Notes under the pieces: model-generated | Told to the model about the DNA's origin: nothing | The model's database searches: none | Seen by the model: only the letters and a program-made list of their open reading frames with translations | Shown: positions 1 to 11,958 of the stretch, one piece after another | Position numbering within the stretch: the first letter of the stretch is position 1 | Layout: each line of letters starts with the position of its first letter | Translations under genes and position numbers: made by a program | Assembly: GCA_027605045.1 (NCBI GenBank) | Contig: JAQFWX010000105.1 | Span: 53,862 to 117,861 of the forward strand | From: Phallus indusiatus | Taxonomy: Eukaryota > Basidiomycota > Agaricomycetes > Phallales > Phallaceae | Direction: 5' to 3' | DNA length: 64,000 bases

Positions 1-1939
<1,939 letters not shown>

Positions 1940-2303
1940 TATGTACAAGGGTATTTTAACCCCTTTAATTCAGTAGAACCTACATATCTATCGTAAAGAT
2001 CAAGCATATAAGAGGCCGTCCCAACATTAGAAGGGGTGGTGCCTGGCATAGAAGTGTATTATCCCATGTCAATTTTATTCACCAATGACTTCGTCTGTCG
2101 TTTGCTGCTTGAAGTCTTTGTACTCATTCAAGTTACGATCTGATATCAATGAAATAGCCATGATAATAGTTTTGGGATCGTAGTTGAATTATAGCAAAAT
2201 ACAAAAGTAATAATAATGACAATATTCTGGTAAAGGAGAATCTGACTATTATGTCCAACTTAGAGCCAAGTTGTATGATGGAATGAGACATTAAACGTAC
2301 CAC

Positions 2304-2930
2304 TTAATCCAATACTCCTGGTCCAACCTCAGCAGGATCATCGAACGTGGACAACAGTCCGATACTGTCCTTGAGCCTATTCTGCTGCATATTGTCCTCT
2401 TCCTCTCCTACCAATATATTAACCGCCTCACCGCTTTGAGTTGCTTCAGCTGCGGATACCGAGCTCAAGCTCGCAGGTGGCAGGTGATCTCGAACCGCCT
2501 GGGCGATCGCAGCAGCCAAATCTCGAGAAGGAAGGCCAAGTGCTTCAGCCAATGCTTTAATGTTATCTTCAACACTCATCCGAGGACAGTCAGCGTCGCC
2601 TGACGACATCTTGGCTGTATTGCGGTCGTTCGGTGAAGGTGAGCCAGTGCTCATACTTGGGCTTTCGCCCAGTTTTCCGAGTAAAAGTCTACTCCATCCG
2701 CCGGCCATCGTTTTCCATTGTAAAATACGATAAACGTTGAAGCATATGAAAGCGACTAGACAGACGGAAAGAATGTAGATAAACTTGTTGAAGGGGATTT
2801 TATAGCCTGGTAGTGAGGTCTTGTGTTTGGCTGTTGCTCTGCCCTTCCTCGGTGGTGGAAGGTCATTTGATGTAGAGATGGTTTTATCGGCAGACGACAT
2901 GGGTATTTTACTTCTTCTTCGTGAGGACAT
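2304..2930 (-). CDS. Small single-pass membrane protein, function unknown
   Basis: A single-exon ORF of 208 residues. The N-terminus is basic and Ser/Pro-rich (starts MSSRRRSK, with PPPRKGR further on). One hydrophobic segment at about residues 48-69 (FIYILSVCLVAFICFNVY) is the only membrane span. The remaining region is acidic and Ser-rich, with a short helical-looking stretch (NIKALAEALGLPSRDLAAAIAQAV, about residues 123-146). The basic N-terminus before the span suggests N-in, C-out topology, which is inference. It lies convergent to the elongation factor gene and in the same direction as the WOPR gene upstream. I do not recognise the family. Single-pass proteins of this kind are common unannotated genes in basidiomycetes. 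Confidence 0.72.
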   Translation of the reverse strand: MSSRRRSKIPMSSADKTISTSNDLPPPRKGRATAKHKTSLPGYKIPFNKFIYILSVCLVAFICFNVYRILQWKTMAGGWSRLLLGKLGESPSMSTGSPSPNDRNTAKMSSGDADCPRMSVEDNIKALAEALGLPSRDLAAAIAQAVRDHLPPASLSSVSAAEATQSGEAVNILVGEEEDNMQQNRLKDSIGLLSTFDDPAEVGPGVLD

Positions 2931-3418
2931 GCTCTATTTAACTGAACCAGCAGCGTTCATATGAGGTGGTGAACGCGCAAGTGACGTAGTATTGTTGTCG
3001 CCGCGTGACGTCATGTTATGGCCATAGTCCATTATGGAGCACACAGAAAGGATATAATAAATACTAAAGGATCCAGATTCAATGGGAGAAAAGACAACGC
3101 TAAATTACATACAACAGTACTTCCGATGAGTACAGAGAATCATCCTATCCACGACCGGACGGAGATGTCTGACACGCTCATAAATAAAAAACAACATAGA
3201 AGGACACGTATGGGAAAACCATCCGTTAGAAAACAAGGTGCAGGGATATGTTTATGGATAGCAATGGTAACAAGGACAAAACAACAAGGAATTCCGATAA
3301 CAAAAACCAAGAAAGGGATAGCACAGTCGAGAGCGATTGACGAAAAAGCCGGGAAACAACGGTAGTAGAGGATATCATCCGACAAGCATAGCGAGGAAAG
3401 AAATAGAAGGGAATATAC

Positions 3419-4994
3419 TCAGTGAGAGGTATTTAATTCTTGAGAACCAGCTTCTCCTTGTCTGTGGTGATCTTCGTCATCTCCAGAGGATTGACGACGC
3501 CATACGGCGGGAGGATAGTATGGCATAGACATCACAGAACCGAGGTGCACGGGAGTTCCATTCGTCGCAACGAGAGCATATGAAGGGCCAGAGTGTTCCC
3601 CGTTGACGTTGCCATGATTGAGATTACCGTTCATCTGGACAGGAAAGGAAGAAAGGGATACCGCTTGCGAGGAAGTTCCAGGGGAAAAGAAGCCTGGTAC
3701 GTGGTAATAATTTGCAGCTTGAACCGGTACGGCTTGCACGCCATGAACACCATGATAATTAGGATAGGAATTCGGATCAATACCGCCCGTAGAAATGGAA
3801 GGTGTGGTGGGGCTAGGCAGAGGGGAGTCGTCGTCGCGAGACTGACCGCCCTGAGTCCTGACTCCCTCTCCGCTGGTAGAATTGTCCTCGGTGCGTGAAC
3901 GTGCTCTTCGCTGAGATTTGGACGAATTGTCATAAGGATCATATCGTTTTGCAAGGCGTTTGCTCACACTGGAGGTACTGTTCTCTCTTGGCGGTCCGCT
4001 GCCTCCAGCTCTGGGAGATTCGGGATCATCAGCTTCGCCTCTGAATACCGCGTCAGTATGGCAATGCACACAAAAAAAGGAGAGCCAATCAGGAATGAAG
4101 GGTCACCTGTAGCGAGGAATGCCTTCAGCATCATATTCAACACGGGGCGGGACGCGGAAATGAGTTTTCTCCAAGTAGTCGGGGCTAATTTCAAGCGACG
4201 CCAATTCAGGAAGAGAGGATGGAGTTCTCAAACGACCCATGCTGATGTCTTCGGCTTTATAGTAAGAAATGAGATGCTGAGAGACGCCCCCAATTGAGAG
4301 GGAAAAGGTCTAAAAAGTATTGACTGAGATTAGACAAAACCGGCGAAAGAACCGGACATGTGTGGAATCCAACCTTCTTCATCATTCCCTGGGACTTGAA
4401 CTTCTTACTATTTGTTAAACTGCCATATAGAGACCGTTCGCGGTTTCTATCCACATCGGCGGCTTCCGTGTTCTTCGGACGGGACAGCGTGGACGACTCA
4501 TTCCTGAGGGATGAGCCACCTTCATTAACGAGAATAGAAGGCACATGGCTTGTTGGAGCCTGAGACCGTTGGGGTCCTCGCAAATTGGTCTTCTTATCAG
4601 TTTCTCGGTAGATCTGTGCAAACAAAACAGATAATGAAAACATAAATATAAGTCAAGTCCTGGCTTTTCGATCTGGAACGCTTAAAGACGCGTTTCGGGT
4701 TGTACAAACCAGGAAGTTTCCCAGTATACGACTGGGGCTCCAATAAAATCCATCAGTCCATCGTTTGATACCGCTTTCGTCTTCATCGAACACGAACACG
4801 GACCCGGAACTGATCATCTTTCGCTCTGAATCCACCAGGCGTCGGGTGACTCGGGGTATGATGCCACGGCGCGCTGCCTCGAGGATCAAGAGTGCATCAC
4901 CCGTTGTTTCGATCCATCCAGTCCACGGCGGCTCAGGACAGGGCGTCGCACCCTCGCCTTGGATGGAGGGGGAAGGGGACGGCGTTTGCTCCAT
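3419..4994 (-). CDS. WOPR-domain (Gti1/Pac2 family) transcription factor
   Basis: Fungal DNA-binding regulator of the Gti1/Pac2/Wor1/Ryp1 family, which controls morphological switches and development. Four exons: 4710-4994, 4374-4613, 4107-4309 and 3419-4040; 1350 nt, 449 residues, all junctions GT..AG and in frame. The first WOPR half is at the N-terminus (GWIETTGDALLILEAARRG, then SGSVFVFDEDESGIKRWTDG and WSPSRILGNF, continuing into YRETDKK). The second half follows a Ser/Asn-rich linker (MMKKTFSLSIGGVSQHLISYY). The C-terminal 200 residues are Ser/Pro/Gly-rich and disordered, as is usual. Start ATG at 4994 gives the normal short N-terminus before the domain. Target genes cannot be read from the sequence. 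Confidence 0.93.
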
Positions 4995-5796
4995 TTATAC
5001 AAATAATGCTGCCACATCAATGTAAGATATCGACGGAAATTTTAAAAAATTTTAAAAAAAATCAAAAAATAAAATAAAATAATATACCGAATTTATTACA
5101 CGAAAACAAGCTATACAGCAGGGTCAAAGCAGGTCGCTACATGATGGTAGGTTCGCAAAAAAGATTAGGTTCAGCAACAAATCCAACAAGGTTAAACTTT
5201 GCAACTCACGGAAGAGGAGGTTGAAAACGGGGTTAGTTATCAGAGAACTCTGTTGTGGCGGTCCTTCAATTTCAAGCTCAGAAACACCCGACCACAGCCT
5301 TCCACCATGTTCCGTCCAATTGCCGTCTTTGTTTTTTTTTGTTTTTCTTCAAAACAGACGGAAACAACCGTGTTGCCGACTCTTTTTTACTAATATGCAG
5401 TATTATTATTGTACTTACAAATCTTAAAAGTCTCTGATTTCTTCATTGCCGCGCATCCGTTATAACTTTATTTTTATTTGTAGAAAAAGAACCTTATTTG
5501 CTATTTATTAAATAGCTATGCACGGTTTTTTTTTGTTCCACAGATGTGACATTCTCGGGTTTATGAGCAGAGACCACGGTGAGCAGAGTAATATAAGGAA
5601 AACCATGATCATGAAGAGTCTTGCTGATAATAGCGCTTGTGTCAAGAGCAAAATGAAATGAGATCTTGGTTGCACCAGACAGCTTGAGAGTGCGAATCGA
5701 AATGAAGTACTTTACTGTCTCAGGGCAATGTCACGTTGAACCGTAAAAAAGGAGTCGCGCGTCAAGGATCAAAACGGAATTCGAAAAAAGGATGTT
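4995..5796. other. Intergenic, no gene seen
   Basis: About 800 bases between the WOPR start and the tRNA gene. AT-rich, with A- and T-runs near 5040-5090 and 5330-5345. Short ORFs here have no coding character. It should hold the WOPR promoter on the minus strand and the downstream flank of the tRNA. Confidence 0.6.
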
Positions 5797-5879
5797 TCCA
5801 CGACGGGGAATCGAACCCCGAGCTGCTGTGCACGCACGCGCCTGAAAGACAGCGATGTTAGCCATTACACCATCGTGGA
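5797..5879 (-). tRNA. tRNA-Glu (anticodon UUC) with 12-nt intron
   Basis: Read on the minus strand, the acceptor arms TCCACGA and TCGTGGA pair perfectly. The D-arm (GTGTAATGGCTAAC) and T-arm (CGGGG TTCGATT CCCCG) are standard. The anticodon stem GCTGT (5849-5853) pairs with ACAGC (5825-5829). Between them lies CTTTCA (5843-5848), then 12 extra bases (5831-5842), then C38 at 5830. Removing those 12 bases gives loop CTTTCAC, so the anticodon is TTC (Glu, codon GAA). The insert sits right after position 37, the canonical nuclear tRNA intron site. The mature length is about 71 nt before CCA addition. Internal A and B boxes are present, so transcription by Pol III is expected. Confidence 0.93.
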
Positions 5880-6012
5880 CTATGAACTAAGGCCGGCAAT
5901 ATATATATAATACAAAAACCAAATAACTTTCTCTTTCCCGATCCTGCGAGGACAATAAATTTCACAAACAATTTTACTCTCGTAGAGGTTATTTCTGTTA
6001 CACACTAAAACA

Positions 6013-8741
6013 TCACCTTCTGCGGTCATATTTATCACTTTCCGCATATTTATCTCGCTCTCGTTCTCGTCCCCAATCTCGTTCCATCTCCCTCGCCTTC
6101 CCTCTATCTCGTTCTCTGTCTCGTTCCCTGTCTCGCTCCCTGTCTCGCTCCCATTCCCTGTCTTTTGATCTGTCCCTTTCTCTTTCTTTTCCTTTTTCTC
6201 GCTCCCTTTCTCTTTCTCTTCCCCGGTCCCATTCTCTATCTCGTTCCCTGTCTCGATCATAATCCCTATCTCTATCCCAGTTTCGTCCTTTGCTATAAGA
6301 ATCCCTGCGATAAGATCGACTGCTATCACCTTTATCCCATTTTTCATCTGCTTTTGAATAGCCGCCACTCCAACCCAACGGACTCGAAGCTTGTTTGGGA
6401 GTAGTATTATTGTTATTGTTATTCCTAGGAGCCTGGTTGAATGTAAGTGAAAACTTTTTTCAAATCAATTTGCGTATTTTTTTTCACGTGCATGAACTGT
6501 CCCGTCAGCGGAATAATTGTAAGGTTGTTGGGGTGAATTAATGCCAGATGGAGAACTGTGAGCGGTAGAAGCGGTTGCGTCTCTTTGGGCCGTCGATAAA
6601 ATCCGGTTCTCCAGGTCCGTGTTGATAGACATCGGAGGTCTGGAAGCTTGTATAGGAGCCGCGTTGAGTAATGTTTGCGTTCCACTGCTAGAAGCACTCG
6701 CGGTAGCGTTGTTTCCCGCGGCCTGTGTTTGCGATACTGAAGAACCTCGCATTCCCTAGTGAAGTAATTCGTGAGTAAAGGGAGACGCGAAAGTGTAAAC
6801 TACCTTGAGCGTACTCTGGGAGCGGTGGGCGGCTGCCTGGGACTGAGCAGTGCTTTACTAGTTTCAACGGGGGCAGGACGGTCTCTGTCGTTTTCTGAAT
6901 CAACGTCCATGTCGATTGCCTCTGATTGTCGTTGCGGGATATTACTTGCAACAGGGGCGACGACGGGAGAAGCAACCAACGGTCCGGGCACGTCGCGAAG
7001 GGCATTCAAGGAAATTTGATGAATAACGTTGGTGATAGTTTTGAACACTTTCGAGTTGGACCGGACGTCGGCATGTTCCGCTCTAACCTTGTCTCGCAAA
7101 AGATGAATAGCTTTGGATAAATCAGAGGGAGAGAATCGTTCCATGAAAGTCGCAATTAGGACAGCAATCGTGACGAATTCTATGGGCGCCACTCGAGCAG
7201 GCATTTCAAGGGGTTTTTTCAATTCCTTATTCTTTGCAATGTCGCGAAAAATTCGAAAGGCCTTCGTGATTCGCTCTCGAAGCGGAGGATCAGGCCCATC
7301 ACGTCCATTCAAAAACTTGTCGAGTTTCAGCGGGGTGGCTTGCATCAAGTCCGGAAGTTGTGATATGGAAAATATTGCCTGGCACATGTTCTGGAAATCC
7401 CGCGAGCGAGCATGATCCAATTCGAGATTGGCGGCAAGTCCGTCGTTTGAAATGACATAGTCTTTGATCAGTTGATGAGCGAGATTAGACCAAGGACCGG
7501 TTTTTACTTGAAGTTTCTCTGATGGGGAATATTAGAAGAAGATGAAAAAAAAATCGGGGAAAAGATCACAGACCAGCGGACGTTAACGCGACACCCAGTT
7601 GTACCCTCTGATAATTAAAAGTCAAGACGCAATTCGATAATCAGGTACAAAAAACCAACCGTGAATACTTCGCGTTCCAAATCCGGCGAAAGTTCGTCAT
7701 ATTCGAAACAGACAATTTGCTTGTTTTGAAACATATTTTTGAGGCTTGGCGGAAGAATAGTTCGTTTGGGATCTTTATCGCTTTCTAAAAACCAGAACTT
7801 TACGTTGATGCACCTGTGTAATGTATTAGAGGAGTCATAAAACGAACGTATGGGAAAGGAGGCTTTCCTGTCGTGATCTAAAGCAGGGCGATGGCAGAGA
7901 ATAGATAAAAGCCCGAGATTCATCTTATATCTAACATTCACTTACAAGGAATCTGGAATTTAATATTAAGCTATGTAACGCGCGTTGAGTTAATAATTTA
8001 GATAATTACCTCTCCGGAGAAAAATCTTCCGAAGACACGGAAATCAAAAAAATCAGTGTTGAGCAGGGGAACAAAATAGAGTTTAGAATCGTGTATACCT
8101 TTTGATACTAGTGAGTCGTTGTTTACCATCTGTACATTTCCGGGCTCAGTTCTTGTACGGACAAAGTGTTCAGGTAGCTCTTACCGATGCAAGTACGGCT
8201 GTGTGGTGCAATGATTCATCGCTTCAAAATGCAGGACAATCTTAACTCACCGCTCGTTTCCGTCCACTTCGGTTAACGCTATACAGTTCAGCATAAAGGT
8301 ATCAAAAATCCGTCCATCATTAAAAGGTATCATAAAAATGACGAACAAAAGATGACAGGTGGAATGTAAAAATTCCGAAAGATAGACTCTATGAGTAAGA
8401 TCTGCTTTGAGTCAGGCCAAACGGTTCCTAGTCAGGTAATCCAGGTTGGCATGTATCGCGCGGAGTAGTCCGTGTTACATAGTAAGTACCTCTTTGATAG
8501 TCTGGATCCAATTTGATGTCTTCCTGCGTCATTTGGTCTGCATATTTCCATGAGTCGAGATGAACGCTCTGTTAGAGGAATCTCATATACCGAATAGAGC
8601 TCTGGTTGTATACTGAGTTGTTCGACCCGCTTTTAAGGAGTTCTGCACCTTGTAGGTTTTTTCAATCATTTTTGTGGGTTTGGTGATGTTTCCAGACAAT
8701 GGTTCTTCATCTGAAGAGGAATTCTCAGAGTCTCCAAGCAT
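6013..8741 (-). CDS. DUF262 (GmrSD-N-like) domain protein with Arg/Asp/Glu repeat tail
   Basis: DUF262 is the N-terminal domain of bacterial GmrSD restriction enzymes and is widespread, with unknown role, in fungi. Thirteen exons fit GT..AG rules and one frame (669 residues): 8591-8741, 8490-8537, 8347-8427, 8251-8278, 8185-8198, 8099-8129, 8010-8025, 7946-7952, 7660-7877, 7574-7607, 6815-7518, 6498-6755 and 6013-6432. Domain motifs in order: DQMTQEDIKLDPDYQRGTVW, LLIESIFRNFYIPPVIF, the signature CIDGKQRLTSIKRF split over three exons, LPPSLKNMFQNKQIVCFEY, RVQLGVALTSAEKLQV and DHARSRDFQNMCQAIFSIS. The C-terminal 110 residues (exon 6013-6432) are almost only R, D, E, K and W, resembling mixed-charge tails of splicing and RNA-binding proteins. 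The start could lie upstream at 8876, but 8741 (MLGDSENSSSDEE) looks better. The donor at 6497 (GTTCAT) is weak. Catalysis is not implied. Confidence 0.82.
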
Positions 8742-9301
8742 GGGATTTTGTTGAAGGAACAATAAATACTGCTGAACAGTGATACTGAAAAATGGTTTTA
8801 GAGGAGCCCATAGGTGTCCATTGGCACAGACCACCCTATGATCATATTTTGACTCAGATTTATCATTTTGTCTCATGTCTCAGACTGTCTTAAAACTTTT
8901 CTGCTGAGCAAAAAAAAATTTCAAGGGGTTTATCTTGCAATCTACAGTAACCGAATATCCTAATATGGCTACCACGTGAGTAGGAGCAAACCCCACATTC
9001 TCATTGATCTCATCCTCCGAGACAGAATCGGTACTCGTCAACCAAGATGATGTTGTCCGTTAACACCGGAATGATTTAATATTTTCCGATGAATCGGGTG
9101 TCAAAGGAGTTTATGAGTGAAAGGATAGGCTGTTTCTCAATGGTTTTTCTGGATTTCATGTGGACTCAAAGCAGCACGCACGGCATGGCACTCACGCTGA
9201 CCAATGTGTATCATTATCGCTCTACATTGGCATCAAGAACCAGATTCGTATCCTCAAAAACTTTCTATCTGCGATGACTAAACGCTTCAATAATGACGCG
9301 A
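8742..9301. other. Left flank of the transposon, no clear gene
   Basis: This is upstream of the DUF262 start and ends at the outer edge of the left inverted repeat. The + strand at 9116-9300 has an open stretch that looks mildly coding (GFSGFHVDSKQ, IGIKNQIRILKNF), but a stop lies just before it and no exon structure can be built. It may be a remnant of whatever the element inserted next to. No target-site duplication with the right flank is visible. Confidence 0.4.
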
Positions 9302-9528
9302 TACACGCCCGGACGAGAAAAGTGAGAATTTGAGGCGATTTAATCACCTCAAAAAATTTGAGCGTTTTCTGCAGAAATTTTGAGGTTTTTAGTAGAGATT
9401 TCTTAGATTCCTCGCTTATCATATTTTCTCTGATTTATGAAAAGATTTGAAATTCCGCTCGGGATTCGGAGTTTGAGAATCGGCAAGCAAGAATGATTCC
9501 GTTCACGGCAGTCACGGCATGAACGGAG
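9302..9528 (+). repeat. Left terminal inverted repeat of the 8.6-kb element
   Basis: A 227-bp sequence that is the exact reverse complement of 17675-17901. Identity stops at 9529 (inner edge) and 9301 (outer edge). It contains a short internal palindromic stretch (GTTCACGGCAGTCACGGCATGAAC near 9500-9524 is an imperfect dyad), possibly a transposase site. Confidence 0.92.
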
Positions 9529-9773
9529 GCAAAATCTCCGCACGCGGAAGCAATTAACGAGCGACATACAGGCTTTTTCTGGCATTTAAAGAGTAAACGT
9601 TTTATATTAAAGAATGTTCTGTAAAGATATGGCGAAGTTCTTCAAACTAACTAGTCTAATAAATGAAATATGGTGCACGGAAAGATTATTAGAAAAAACG
9701 CTAAGATATGGGGCTTGTGGGTATGATGTATAAGGCTCTTTTGACTCTTGAAGGCCGTGAACAGAAGTAAAGA

Positions 9774-11692
9774 TTAAGAATGAGGCCACTCACAGTCATC
9801 TGACATTGAGGCAGCTGCTGATCCGTCGTGCACATTCGATTGTGTCTCATGCCTAAGAACTTGCTCTTCGTTGAGCTTGAAATTCTGAAGCATCTCTTGA
9901 ATTTGGATTTGTCGGGACGACGGTGGTTCTTGAACAATATTTTCGATCTCATGGTTATAAGCTTCGGCATCAATCCTGTAGAACGAGCACTCAATACTAC
10001 ATATACGCAGTATCAGTTGTCAAAAGAAAGAAATAGATATAGTTTTAATTCACAGATGAAAATACTGTGAATGCGTTGCGGAAGAAGGGGATTGCCCTTT
10101 GGCCAGCTTCTGCATTGCAGCCAAAAATATGTCCACGTCTTGCCAAAAATCACCTGTAAAATGTACCGTAACCTTGAGACCGAAAGGACTATTGAAGACG
10201 AGTCTAGTTATTCTTTCCGGGATTTCGATTTCCACCGGTTGACCAATATTATTTGTCTTGATGACTTTATCATGCAAAGATGCAGCGTAACGCTATAATA
10301 CAAACATCAGTACCAAGTTTCACAAACACTATCAAACTTACCAGTGCACCCGCCCGCCAGACGGCACGTTTGGTGATGGTAAATCCAGAGTGTGATAAAG
10401 TTCTAGCAAGCACTTCAGCAGGCGTGTTGTCCAGGAGAGCCCTCATTATCTGAAAAATTATTAGTTGTTAATAGGATAAGGAGGAACGTTTGTTTACTAT
10501 TCTATGCGCTCTTGATCTCCACGCAGTGCAGTTGCTAAGATACAGCGACTTTATCTTTTTTACTGCGTTGATATCTTTTTTATATTTATCAGGAATAGGA
10601 ACATTATAGGGAGAATTTTTCTTGAGGACCATCTCCTATATGCAATATTAGAATAAATTCACATTTAAACCTCTCAACTCACAAAGGCAAAGTGCGTTAA
10701 AGGTTTGTTGTAGCTCTTGATTACCGGCGTCATAAGCAAATCCTTCGAAAATTGCGCAAGTTCATTCTATTCATTTGGATCATTAGCAACAAGATGCAAT
10801 ACAACGTAAAGATCATACCTTAACCCATGGACGCTCCTTGAGAGTTTCCAGCTGACCAGTCGGATCCGCGCAAACCTCAATCAGCTTCAAAATCATGCAA
10901 AATATAGCTATCAGCAGCGTGAAAAGGTCCATCTACAAGTACCCATCAGATAAGTAAATAATTAATAAAAGAAATGGAGCTCACCTTCGCGGCTTCCTCT
11001 GCCTTGAGCCTACTTTTGTCCGACAAATCCAGATAGTCAGACCATTCAGAGGCAGTTCTTTCCTTAGCCACGGCCGAAGGGACCTGTTGGGGTCTGACAG
11101 GTGACTGTACCTCAGAACGTTGACGTCGATGCGCCTGGCGAAAAGGCGAAACCGCAGATGCCGGCCTCTGGGAATCATGAGACTGGTCGTCGCCGGCTTG
11201 AGTGGACCCGTCACGAGAAAGACTTCCACGGGAAGAATCGGGAGTCAATGGTCGGCGTTGAGACACCATATTAGTGTTGCTTTGCACGGACAAGCCTGAT
11301 ACGGGGGCTGGGGTATAGGAAGCCTGGAGAGTGTGGTTATATGTCCCGCGGAATTGATTGGCAGGATTGGCAGGATTGGCAGGATTGGAAGGATTGGAAG
11401 GATTGGAAGGATGTGAATGAATGACAGGATGTGAATGCATGACTGGATGTGAATGATTGACGGGATTGGAAGAAATTGAAGGATTGGAAGGGTTACCGAA
11501 ATTGGAATAATGGGGAAAGTTGGCAAGATTGGAGGAATTGGAGACACGAGATTCATTAAAAATAGAGTCTTGCATTCGGAAAATATCAGGAACGTCCATT
11601 GGATGCCCGTTTTCATAATCCATGTTGACGTGGAGGAGAGAGGATGGGCGAACGACACAGCGGAGTTTCAAACGCGTGCCAAAGGCTGCCAT
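9774..11692 (-). CDS. Transposon accessory protein, Asn-Pro repeat N-terminus, function unknown
   Basis: Second gene of the element. Seven exons join cleanly with GT..AG introns: 10985-11692, 10819-10932, 10683-10766, 10498-10635, 10342-10449, 10066-10292 and 9774-9996; 1602 nt, 533 residues. The N-terminal third is low complexity: repeated (S/A)NP units (about 11345-11500) interspersed with HSHP, then a Ser/Arg/Gln-rich stretch. The folded part starts near SEWSDYLDLSDKSRLKAEEAAK and continues as a helical domain (LFTLLIAIFCMILKLIEV, ENIVQEPP, QIQEMLQNFKLNEEQVL at the end). No catalytic motif, zinc finger or membrane span is recognised. An internal ATG at 11623 (MDYENGHP) may be the real start. 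Location inside the repeats and shared orientation with the transposase-like gene suggest a role in transposition or element regulation, which is inference. Confidence 0.72.
11345..11500. repeat. Short tandem repeat coding for Asn-Pro units
   Basis: Runs of GGATTGGCA and GGATTGGAA units (9 bases each) followed by degenerate 15-18 base GGATGTGAATGA units. On the minus strand they code for repeated SNP/ANP and HSHP tripeptides in the accessory protein. The purity of the 9-base units suggests recent slippage. Confidence 0.8.
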
Positions 11693-11958
11693 GCGTGCCG
11701 TGGGTCTTTAAGTTATATGCGTCAAAATATCAATGAATTGCGTATAATCGGACCATATGAACTTCTATTTGGGCTAACAATTTGCTTCTGTTGAAATTTG
11801 CAAACCGGCATTCGTTGTGTTTTCAAGAATAAAATTACAATCAATTCACCAACACTCACAGAATGACAATGCTATCAAAATGAATGTATCTCGAAGCAGC
11901 AAATTTAGGTGTAAATCAGAATACAAGTAAAATACAGAGAGAAAATAAGAAGAGAAAT

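Noticed and set aside
6165..6404. Phe/Leu-rich + strand ORF resembling a membrane protein
   Set aside because: Antisense of the Arg/Asp/Glu repeat tail; hydrophobicity is a by-product of complementary codons.
11345..11500. CRISPR-like or minisatellite array
   Set aside because: Units are 9 bases without spacers and code in frame for Asn-Pro repeats; this is a eukaryotic coding repeat.
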